Origin: Baffinella frigidus
Lineage: Eukaryota; Cryptophyceae; Cryptomonadales; Baffinellaceae
Reading direction: 5' to 3'
DNA: 26,563 nucleotides
NCBI GenBank assembly: GCA_026770585.1
Contig: MU648078.1
Span: forward strand, 1-26,563
Shown here: in pieces, positions 14,276 to 20,266 of the stretch
Position numbering within the stretch: the stretch's first letter is position 1
How the letters are laid out: the number at the start of each line of letters is the position of its first letter
The notes under the pieces: model-generated
The model's database searches: none
What the model was told of the DNA's origin: nothing
The model's input: the letters and a program-made list of their open reading frames with translations, nothing else
Made by a program: the position numbers and the translations under genes

Positions 14276-14851
14276 ATGGATCGTAGGAATGGGTACAGGG
14301 TTCCGTCTGTCGAAGACTACGAAACCCTGTTTGGACCCGCCGGTGACGGATCCAAAGCCCATGAACGTGCATACAATAGACATAAGTTGAGCGCATGGTG
14401 GCGTGGGCACCCTCCCAAATGGGTTGCCGGAGACCACAACCCATTTCTCGGTATACCTGCCCATAGTATGGACCCTCCCTATAGAATCTATGGGGGTGCT
14501 AAGGAGGGTGCTTATTTCTATAAAGAATATGACAACGATCTTACACCGTCTCCAGCGAAACGCGCTCCATCTCCGACACGGACGCCTGCCCGTGAACACG
14601 CGGTGGAACAGGAGGCACTTCATGAAATGGCAACGGTTATTCAGGGACTTGGTTCACATAGAAACCGTGGCGGTGGCCTTGGAATGGATCCAATGCGACA
14701 TGGTCCACACCCGGAAACGACGGCCGCCAATAAACTACGGATGGAAAAGGAGACACTTGCGGAAATGAAACGTAAATTTACCGCCAAGGCAGACATCCTC
14801 AAAGCCCAACTGGCTGCAAATGCTTCTAAGATTGCGGGTTCCAAAAAGTAG
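14276..14851 (+). CDS. Unassigned protein with C-terminal coiled coil, 191 aa
   Basis: ATG 14276 is preferred over a GTG at 14210 because a TATTTAAG box ends 40 bp upstream of it. The N-terminal 75 residues are aromatic and Pro/Gly rich (WWRGHPPKW, a YRIY motif) and read like a compact domain. A Pro/Ser/Arg linker (about 86-100) is followed by a Gly/His/Met-rich patch and a basic helix (about 148-185) likely to coil. The end is Lys rich. No membrane segment or known motif. Related genes could be found by profile search of the WW-containing N-terminus. Confidence 0.66.
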   Translation: MDRRNGYRVPSVEDYETLFGPAGDGSKAHERAYNRHKLSAWWRGHPPKWVAGDHNPFLGIPAHSMDPPYRIYGGAKEGAYFYKEYDNDLTPSPAKRAPSPTRTPAREHAVEQEALHEMATVIQGLGSHRNRGGGLGMDPMRHGPHPETTAANKLRMEKETLAEMKRKFTAKADILKAQLAANASKIAGSKK

Positions 14852-14901
14852 CAATATAGGTATCTTCTGGGTCACAGACGTAGGTCGTAATGTAGTAAGT
14901 G

Positions 14902-15360
14902 TTAGGTGGCGCGGGCCCAACTCATCCAAGATGTGTCTTCTTCTTGTGCACTTGTGTATTGTATCTCTTCTTCTTCTGGTATAACGGGAAGAGGGAAGCA
15001 ACTAGGGCATATTGTTGTAAATAAAGCCATCACATTAGACCTTACTATCTCACGGCCTATGATGTTTGACATGTGGAGTGTCTCATTGGTTATACCGAAC
15101 AAAGCCGCTTCTATCCCCATTGGATCTGTACCGACTGAACTATGGACTAATTCTTTGATCTGGGTATAGATCATAATTGAAATTAGTAGTTTTAGTCCGA
15201 ACCAAACCACGGTTACAACATGCCGAAAAAAAAGATTGACACCGATGACGCACACGATTAGTGGTATGGCGGTTGACCACCATTGATGTGTTGGGTCAAA
15301 CAACATCGCCAAAGCTCCGTTGCCGGGGAACCATAGACCGTATAATGCGGCGGTGTCCAT
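14902..15360 (-). CDS. Small membrane protein, 2 TM, acidic C-terminus, 152 aa
   Basis: ATG 15360 lies about 37 bp downstream of a minus-strand TATAAAG. Two hydrophobic segments, about residues 30-45 and 48-66, form a hairpin. A charged amphipathic stretch and a C-terminal tail follow, the tail with PSCFPLPVIP and an EEEE run. Both ends probably face the same side. The gene sits 50 bp from the stop of the plus-strand gene at 14276. I recognise no family; a virion-membrane protein is likely given the many membrane proteins nearby. Confidence 0.75.
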   Translation of the reverse strand: MDTAALYGLWFPGNGALAMLFDPTHQWWSTAIPLIVCVIGVNLFFRHVVTVVWFGLKLLISIMIYTQIKELVHSSVGTDPMGIEAALFGITNETLHMSNIIGREIVRSNVMALFTTICPSCFPLPVIPEEEEIQYTSAQEEDTSWMSWARAT

Positions 15361-15396
15361 GCAAATGACTTTATGTGGCACGCCTGTCCTCCGTCA

Positions 15397-15403
15397 CTTT
15401 ATA
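15397..15403 (-). promoter_or_regulatory. TATA box TATAAAG
   Basis: Minus-strand TATAAAG lies 37 bp before ATG 15360. Confidence 0.65.
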
Positions 15404-15450
15404 GAATACGCAATCATAAATCAATAAAACCGCTATACCAATGTTGGGTG

Positions 15451-15625
15451 ACACGTGTTGACAATAAAAACACTCAAGAAATATGGGTGTTAATTTTGGA
15501 ACAAAATTGGACAAGACCAATAGATGCGAACCAATGTGAGTGAGGTCTGTTGACTTAATATGGGTACCACGTGTTGGCGAACTAAAGTAGTAAGCTAAAA
15601 TGGCGAACTAAATTGGCGAACTAAA
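15451..15625. promoter_or_regulatory. CACGTG sites with repeated GGCGAACTAAA elements
   Basis: ACACGTGT at 15451-15458 and CACGTG at 15568-15573 are followed by GGCGAACTAAA at 15576, 15602 and 15615 and a GCTAAAA at 15594. The stretch lies between the 2-TM gene (minus) and the C2H2 gene (plus). The spacing of the ACTAAA repeats is irregular, 26 and 13 bp. Confidence 0.55.
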
Positions 15626-15716
15626 TTGACGAACGAACATTTCCTGCACATATTCCCAGCGTGTCGAGAATCTACCAAATCCATCACCTGGCACGAATTG
15701 TGACACGCTCTTCGGA

Positions 15717-15804
15717 ACCTCCCTCACAGACCCCCTCACAGACCTCTCTCACAGACCTCTCTCACAGACCTCTCTCACACACCTCCCCCACACACCTCCC
15801 CCCC
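15717..15804 (+). repeat. Pyrimidine-rich 14-bp repeats before the C2H2 gene
   Basis: Units like CCTCTCTCACAGAC and CACACACCTCCCCC run up to 24 bp before ATG 15828. The strand asymmetry (C+T about 75 percent) suggests a leader element or a triplex-prone tract. Confidence 0.75.
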
Positions 15805-15827
15805 GTCTTGCCACTGTGCATCCTCGC

Positions 15828-16634
15828 ATGACGTCTACTACCCACGGCGTTGGTTACGCACCGGTCGTTTCCAACGAACCCACCGCGATTCCCTGGCCTG
15901 CGGGTGTCGTGCGTTCTACGGACACCAGCAATGGTGTGACCGAGTTGACTCCCAGCGAGATTTTGTCAAGCATCATCGATACCATCAAAACGCTCAACCT
16001 CGTCACGACCTCGTTGGAAGACCCCGCCGCCATCTCGCCCGCCATACTCGTATTCATGGAACTGACGAACCGGCAGTCGGCCCCCCTTCTCGCTCCGCCG
16101 ATGCCCACTTTTGCCCCGTCGATGCCTCTTCACGCTCTGTCGCAACACCTTCACGTTTCCCCGGCACCGCTCCGCGTCCCATCGGTGCTTCTTCACACTC
16201 CTCCGGTGTCCATGCCCGTTCTGCCGACGCCTCTTCCCACTCCGTCTACTACACCGCTTCGGACGAAGCGCGCACGTGAAGAAGACCTTGTCAACCCGTC
16301 CAACCCGCCTGAGACTGTTGCTAGGATCAAGGCGGAGAAGACGTTCCAGTGTCCGGTTTGCGCCCAGATGTTCTCCCAGAGGGCAAACATGAAAGGGCAC
16401 ATCGAATCGATCCACAACAAGGTCAAGTACCAGTGCAGCATCTGTGACGAGCATCTCTCCAGCAAGACCAACCTCAACCACCACATGAAGAAGACCCACG
16501 CAGCCGCCGGCGTCTACTGTGCCTTCAAGTATTGCACTACATGCGACGTGCACATGCGGGGGGACCTTGCCCGGCACACGCGCAGCCCCAAGCACCAGCG
16601 CAAGCTCGCCGCTCTTGCAGCATCTTCGTTGTAA
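15828..16634 (+). CDS. C2H2 zinc-finger protein, 268 aa
   Basis: I chose ATG 15828; a GTG lies four codons earlier. Residues 1-80 are a mixed N-terminal domain with a helical stretch (SEILSSIIDTIKTL). Residues 85-145 are a Pro-rich linker with repeated (S/T)xPxPL motifs. KTKRARE-like basic residues near 147 may be a nuclear signal. Three zinc fingers follow: C175/C178/H191/H196, C203/C206/H219/H224, and C236/C239/H250/H256 with a longer final His spacing. It is probably a DNA- or RNA-binding regulator. AATAAA lies 150 nt after the stop, beyond a G-rich repeat. The gene meets the 7-TM gene tail to tail. Confidence 0.88.
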   Translation: MTSTTHGVGYAPVVSNEPTAIPWPAGVVRSTDTSNGVTELTPSEILSSIIDTIKTLNLVTTSLEDPAAISPAILVFMELTNRQSAPLLAPPMPTFAPSMPLHALSQHLHVSPAPLRVPSVLLHTPPVSMPVLPTPLPTPSTTPLRTKRAREEDLVNPSNPPETVARIKAEKTFQCPVCAQMFSQRANMKGHIESIHNKVKYQCSICDEHLSSKTNLNHHMKKTHAAAGVYCAFKYCTTCDVHMRGDLARHTRSPKHQRKLAALAASSL

Positions 16635-16705
16635 TCGGCACAACGAAATCAGCACACATGTCTGCCGATTACAGCAACACGAGGGGTGTCTATGTAGTCC
16701 TGCTG

Positions 16706-16775
16706 TGCGGCGTGGGGTGGTGTGGGGATGGTGCGGGGGTGGTGCGGGGATGGTGCGGGGGTGGTGTGGGGATGT
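16706..16775 (+). repeat. G-rich imperfect repeat
   Basis: About five copies of GGGGATGGTGCGG / GGGGGTGGTGCGG. Many G runs of three to five could fold as a quadruplex in the 3' leader of the C2H2 transcript. Confidence 0.75.
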
Positions 16776-16784
16776 GTCTGTTTC

Positions 16785-16790
16785 AATAAA
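16785..16790 (+). terminator. AATAAA polyadenylation signal
   Basis: Plus-strand AATAAA lies 24 bp before the stop of the convergent gene at 16814, and is the only such signal between the C2H2 stop and that gene. Confidence 0.6.
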
Positions 16791-16813
16791 ACCACGGTGT
16801 GGGCATGTGTCTG

Positions 16814-17716
16814 TTACAGTAATTTTACACCCCCCAACACAATGAACAACACCAATAGTATGTACAATACCAAAATGCCTATTTGCATGGGAACCCGGTA
16901 GAAGAACGAGTCTGTCTTACACACAAGCATGAACAGACTAACCCCGTCCATATATGTGTCCAGTATCACGCCACATAAGAGAAAGTCGAGCCATAGTAGC
17001 GAGTAGACCGCCAAAACCTCAAGAATTGCGAGTACAGACAACAGATCCGTATTACCATGTTTCGCATTCTCTTTCACATTGTCTATGACTTGGTTTTCAT
17101 CAACTTGCACGGCAATAAAGAGTATCACAAACACCCCCCCGACAATGGCACCGCCTGTGAAAATGAATTTTGCGAGAATCTTCCGACTGTTGTCGCCATG
17201 CAATGTTACACAAAAATGGAGAGTAAACGATGATACGACCCAGACCGTCGTAAAAAGTACATGGAACGTCTCGAGCATGTCATATTGCAGTATGAGAAAT
17301 GCTGAATATGTTGCCAATGGGATGCAGATTTGCGCGATTGACGCGTATAAAATTGGACTGGCGGCCACGCCCAGGGATCGAATAGCCGTCACCCACACAA
17401 TCCCAGAAGCCCAAATCGCAGTGCTGACAGCCGAGTTTGCTTTGAACCCATCTGAAATCATTCGTAGGTTTCCTTGTGGGAATGTGCAACCATCTGGAGA
17501 GCATGTGAGAAACGGTATACTTATGGACATCAGTATAAGGTGCAGCTGGGCAATGTGTACGACAAATGCCATTGCCAGTCGGAAGCTGGAGGTTTGTTCC
17601 AGACTGTTGCCCAGACTGATCTGTCCATGGAAGGTCTTATTCCTGCATTCGGGGAGATCTGAGTGTATGTCGAATCTTGTAACGGGGTGTTTGTTAGGTA
17701 TAGCCTTGTATTCCAT
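16814..17716 (-). CDS. Multi-pass membrane protein, 7 predicted TM, 300 aa
   Basis: ATG 17716 lies 37 bp after a minus-strand TATAAG. Hydrophobic segments lie at about residues 47-69, 95-112, 120-142, 149-170, 183-203, 224-250 and 278-297. The N-terminus is hydrophilic with an NKT glycosylation motif. The first outer loop holds two cysteines (TCSPDGC). The order of TM1, a short Cys/Pro loop and a tight helical bundle loosely recalls Frag1/DRAM/Sfk1-type proteins, but the match is too weak to name. It overlaps no other gene. A host-membrane or envelope role is likely. Confidence 0.82.
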   Translation of the reverse strand: MEYKAIPNKHPVTRFDIHSDLPECRNKTFHGQISLGNSLEQTSSFRLAMAFVVHIAQLHLILMSISIPFLTCSPDGCTFPQGNLRMISDGFKANSAVSTAIWASGIVWVTAIRSLGVAASPILYASIAQICIPLATYSAFLILQYDMLETFHVLFTTVWVVSSFTLHFCVTLHGDNSRKILAKFIFTGGAIVGGVFVILFIAVQVDENQVIDNVKENAKHGNTDLLSVLAILEVLAVYSLLWLDFLLCGVILDTYMDGVSLFMLVCKTDSFFYRVPMQIGILVLYILLVLFIVLGGVKLL

Positions 17717-17753
17717 ACTGGTAACGGCTGTTCTCGTATCTGAAAACAGACCG

Positions 17754-17759
17754 CTTATA
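17754..17759 (-). promoter_or_regulatory. TATAAG box
   Basis: Minus-strand TATAAG, the same form as before the gene at 5721-6188, lies 37 bp from the 16814-17716 start codon. Confidence 0.5.
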
Positions 17760-17841
17760 TCTGAGATATCGGTTTATTAGTCGGTAGTGTGTCTAGCTGT
17801 GGGGGTGGGACGACTGTAACGACAAACTGGTTGTACTATCC

Positions 17842-17909
17842 GCCCCTGTAGCTCAGTTGGTTTAGAGTGCAAGCCTTTTAAGCTTGTGGTCGTGGGTTCC
17901 GGGTGGGGC
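17842..17909 (+). tRNA. Degenerate tRNA-Lys(TTT)-like gene
   Basis: The 5' half is intact: acceptor GCCCCTG, perfect A-box TAGCTCAGTTGG (17849-17860), D stem, and a five-pair anticodon stem CAAGC/GCTTG with loop CTTTTAA (anticodon TTT, 17877-17879). The T arm is broken: GTGGGTTC has no pairing 3' half, and only the outer acceptor bases pair (GGGGC). It is about 5 nt too short. It resembles the intact copy at 17958-18029, so it is probably a decayed duplicate. Confidence 0.6.
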
Positions 17910-17916
17910 TATAAAT

Positions 17917-17935
17917 GCGCGCAAAAGAAGCGCGC
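17917..17935. other. GCGCGC hairpin between the two tRNA genes
   Basis: GCGCGC-AAAAGAA-GCGCGC folds perfectly. On the minus strand the intact tRNA is followed by T-rich CTATTTTCTTTTTG (17940-17953), a good RNA polymerase III terminator, before the hairpin. Confidence 0.7.
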
Positions 17936-17957
17936 TGGCAAAAAGAAAATAGGTATA

Positions 17958-18029
17958 CCCCCGGGCAGTCTTGATCTGCCGTCCACTCAGTTAAAAGCTG
18001 AGCGCTCTACCAACTGAGCTGCGGGGGCA
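17958..18029 (-). tRNA. tRNA-Lys(TTT)
   Basis: A full 72-nt cloverleaf: acceptor GCCCCCG/CGGGGGT (seven pairs, one G-U), D arm GCTC...GAGC with A-box-like CAGCTCAGTTGG, anticodon stem CTCAG/CTGAG with loop CTTTTAA (anticodon TTT), and T stem GGCAG/CTGCC with loop ATCAAGA. The only odd feature is A in place of the first T of the T loop. A T-rich terminator follows. It may supply Lys-AAA decoding. Confidence 0.88.
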
Positions 18030-18211
18030 TCGGTGGGTGGTTGCGGTTATAATGCACACACAGGGAAGAGTTGATCTCGGTGTACTTAGAAGGGTTGCTC
18101 ACACGGTAGGTGTCGAGACCCACCAGGGGCATTTTTATCATGCTTTCCAGCGGTGTTGAGCCCGCGTTGACCGATTCCAAATGGAGTGGTGGGGGTATTT
18201 TAGCTCATACC
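18030..18211. other. Intergenic stretch with no recognised feature
   Basis: I see no gene, RNA or repeat between the tRNA and the tandem TATA array, although A+T content rises toward the right end. Confidence 0.5.
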
Positions 18212-18334
18212 TCGTTTTATATCCCAGATCTCGTTTTATATCTTTAGATTTCGTTTTATATTTTTAGACTTCGTTTTATATTTTTAGATATCGTTTTATA
18301 TTTTTAGATATCGTTTTATATTTTTAGATATCGT
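18212..18334. repeat. 20-bp tandem repeat with a TATAAAA in each unit, about 6 copies
   Basis: The unit TCGTTTTATATTTTTAGATA begins at 18212, 18231, 18251, 18271, 18291 and 18311, with a partial unit at 18331. On the minus strand each unit reads TATAAAACGA. The array lies 144 bp before ATG 18478, facing away from it, and no gene start is visible to its left except the tRNA. It could be an array of TBP sites or an AT-rich unwinding element. Confidence 0.92.
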
Positions 18335-18350
18335 GTTAACTTTGTGTCAA

Positions 18351-18379
18351 CACGTGGTGGCATTGTTTTGTTGACTAAA
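18351..18379 (+). promoter_or_regulatory. CACGTG plus GTTGACTAAA module
   Basis: CACGTG at 18351-18356 is followed after 13 bp by GTTGACTAAA at 18370-18379, about 98 bp before ATG 18478. The pair recurs before the genes at 333, 15828 and 20267. Confidence 0.55.
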
Positions 18380-18477
18380 CGAACAGGCCCCCCCCTGCAA
18401 ATAGCTTGGAACTTTCTCGTTCTTCCATTCATCCAACCAAAGTACCTCCATCCACGTTTTCAACCCTCCCTGGTGGC

Positions 18478-19497
18478 ATGTCTGCCATCGGTAGCATGCC
18501 TCCCGACCAACCATCTAGCGCTGTGTGTGGCAATTCTTCGACCAATGACCCCGCCGTCGCATCTGAGGGTCCCGTCTCTACCACCCCCAATCACAAGCGC
18601 AAGACCACTTCCAACGCAGAGGCCAGCGAGAGTGACGATGATTGCATCATGGCAAACGCCATCGGCGTCTCGGGGAATTTCTCTACCACCGGCACCAAGG
18701 ATGCCATGTTCGAGACGACGAAGCGGTTCAAGGCCTCATCCCGGAGGTACTCCAACATCAACAAGAACCTCAACAAGAGGTTGGCTGCGGTGAATGAACA
18801 AAACGTACAGCTGGAAACCTTCCTTGCCAGGAGTCGCGCTTCCCACGAGCTCGCCAAGACAATGACGAACAATGCCGTGACCACTGCAGTCGGGAAGGCA
18901 AAGGCGGAGGGGGCTCTCACCGTTGCGACGGAGGTCACCAAGGCGAAGATTGCGGCGCAGAAAGCCCACCAATATGATATGACAGGTGTCCGGAATGCGT
19001 ACGAGGTCCGGATTGCCGGTTTTCGTGATATTAACAGGAAAACCCTCCACGACGTCAAAGAAGCGGCCAACGAAATCCGCTTCACGCAGCTATTCGACAG
19101 CAGCCTTACCAGGGGCGAACATTTCTGTCCCGTTTCACAGCTCCCTATCATGGCGATTGAGGGGGTTGTCGCGCTGGTAGCAAACTGTAACTGCAACTGT
19201 ATCGTCAAGTTGTCGCACGGTTCGAAGTACATCCACGACTTCGACGTTGGGAACGAAGTCTGCTGCCTCACGTGCCGCGAAGTCGTCCACAGTGTCGTCG
19301 TGACCACTGCAAGGCAGTCGGAGAGCATGTACGCGTGGCGGGTGATGGAGCGTCTCACCTCCTGTTCCAGCGAACAGAAGCTCATCGACGACCGTCTCGC
19401 ACAGATAGAAAAGGCCGCGGAGGACAAGACGGTTCAAGACACTCATACGTTGCGCACGTGGGTTGAGAACCTCGTGAAGACTGCGCCGAAAGTTTGA
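18478..19497 (+). CDS. Coiled-coil protein with RING/U-box-like domain, 339 aa
   Basis: I chose ATG 18478; the frame is open back to a TTG at 18406. Residues 1-70 are Ser/Pro/Asn rich with basic KRK patches, probably disordered. Residues 85-205 form a long charged helix region (coiled coil). From residue 217 the sequence FCPVSQLPIM, then CNCNC (237-241), LSH (247) and CCLTC (262-266) reads as a RING or SP-RING/U-box variant: the first pair is C-P-V-S rather than C-x2-C. Such domains recruit ubiquitin or SUMO enzymes. A C-terminal helix closes the protein. A CACGTG/ACTAAA module lies just upstream, and a hairpin plus a 10-bp repeat follows the stop. An E3-like regulator is my reading; zinc-site completeness is uncertain. 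Confidence 0.78.
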   Translation: MSAIGSMPPDQPSSAVCGNSSTNDPAVASEGPVSTTPNHKRKTTSNAEASESDDDCIMANAIGVSGNFSTTGTKDAMFETTKRFKASSRRYSNINKNLNKRLAAVNEQNVQLETFLARSRASHELAKTMTNNAVTTAVGKAKAEGALTVATEVTKAKIAAQKAHQYDMTGVRNAYEVRIAGFRDINRKTLHDVKEAANEIRFTQLFDSSLTRGEHFCPVSQLPIMAIEGVVALVANCNCNCIVKLSHGSKYIHDFDVGNEVCCLTCREVVHSVVVTTARQSESMYAWRVMERLTSCSSEQKLIDDRLAQIEKAAEDKTVQDTHTLRTWVENLVKTAPKV

Positions 19498-19526
19498 GAC
19501 AGTAGTTACAGTCTAGGGGTGGGCAT

Positions 19527-19546
19527 CCACTCACTAACGTGAGTGG
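19527..19546 (+). other. Perfect 8-bp hairpin after the stop
   Basis: CCACTCAC-TAAC-GTGAGTGG lies 30 bp after the stop at 19497 and abuts the 10-bp repeat. Confidence 0.75.
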
Positions 19547-19600
19547 GTATTAGTGGGTATTAGTGGGTATTAGTGGGTATTAGTGGGTATTAGTGGGTGT
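19541..19600 (+). repeat. 10-bp minisatellite, 6 copies
   Basis: The unit TAGTGGGTAT repeats from 19541 to 19600 with small changes at both ends. It lies 44 bp after the stop of the RING-like gene. AATAAA follows at 19627-19632. Confidence 0.93.
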
Positions 19601-19626
19601 GTGGTCATAAGGAGTGTATGGGGGAC

Positions 19627-19632
19627 AATAAA
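19627..19632 (+). terminator. AATAAA polyadenylation signal
   Basis: This lies 130 nt after the stop at 19497 and beyond the minisatellite, the same order as for the genes at 10038 and 15828: stop, repeat, AATAAA. Confidence 0.5.
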
Positions 19633-19744
19633 AGATCATGGAATCAACAATGACACGGGGGTCGGTATTCTGTGGTTGTCTTGTCGCATGTGGTCGTACA
19701 ATTCAACAGGTACGTCGAGTGTTGGTACCGCAGAGATTTGGCGA

Positions 19745-19752
19745 TATTTAAG
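19745..19752 (+). promoter_or_regulatory. TATTTAAG core promoter
   Basis: Identical to 14229-14236; it ends 33 bp before ATG 19785. Confidence 0.5.
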
Positions 19753-19784
19753 ATTTATTCGAGACATTGTCTCGAAAACAGGAA

Positions 19785-20162
19785 ATGGATTCCGGAATGA
19801 GTGAAGATTGGACGAGCGTATGGCGAGCAGTCAAGACTGAAACCATAGACGGTGTGCAAAAAGCTATAGACCAGATTCAATCACGAAATTGTAGAACTGG
19901 TCCCTATGTGAGCTTTCCCGGGGGACACAGTGAAACGTCTCCACTTTACGAAGCAGTCCTACTTAACGACGCTGGGAAAGTGCGCCTGTTACTCCATCAC
20001 GATGCTGACATATTTTCACCACACGAAGGGAGCTGCCCTCGAGAAGTTGCACAGGAACTATACGAAAAGAACGGAAACACACACTTGGATGTGTTGGAAA
20101 TCCTCAACGAAGCACATGATGCCTTCGAGTACCAATCAAAATATGGAGGGGAACCCCTTTAG
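19785..20162 (+). CDS. Short ankyrin-repeat protein, 125 aa
   Basis: ATG 19785 follows a TATTTAAG box; a second ATG lies four codons later. The middle of the protein (about residues 50-80) carries an ankyrin unit, SPLYEAVLLNDAGKVRLLLHHDADI, followed by a second, looser helical pair (REVAQELYEKNGNTHLDVLEILNEA). Ankyrin units bind partner proteins. The protein is soluble and mildly acidic. It lies directly before the larger ankyrin gene at 20267 on the same strand, and could be a paralogue or a truncated copy. I see no F-box-like end. Confidence 0.78.
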   Translation: MDSGMSEDWTSVWRAVKTETIDGVQKAIDQIQSRNCRTGPYVSFPGGHSETSPLYEAVLLNDAGKVRLLLHHDADIFSPHEGSCPREVAQELYEKNGNTHLDVLEILNEAHDAFEYQSKYGGEPL

Positions 20163-20190
20163 TTGACTAAAATTTTCAGTTGACACGTGT
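20162..20190 (+). promoter_or_regulatory. GTTGACTAAA plus ACACGTGT module
   Basis: GTTGACTAAA at 20162-20171 is followed by ACACGTGT at 20183-20190, the reverse order of 18351-18379. A TATA-like GATTTAA lies at 20214, 47 bp before ATG 20267. The first bases touch the stop of the short ankyrin gene. Confidence 0.55.
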
Positions 20191-20266
20191 TACCCAAAAT
20201 AGCAAAATTGCATGATTTAACCAGACCGGATGATTTCTCAGTAATCTCATCTACCATCCACGCATC

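Noticed and set aside
15966-16655. A 229-codon minus-strand frame
   Set aside because: It lies opposite the C2H2 gene; the zinc fingers on the plus strand settle the strand.
18591-19427. A 278-codon minus-strand frame
   Set aside because: It lies wholly opposite the coiled-coil/RING-like gene, whose frame has ordered Cys/His motifs and an upstream control module. The minus frame is a by-product of G+C-biased codons.
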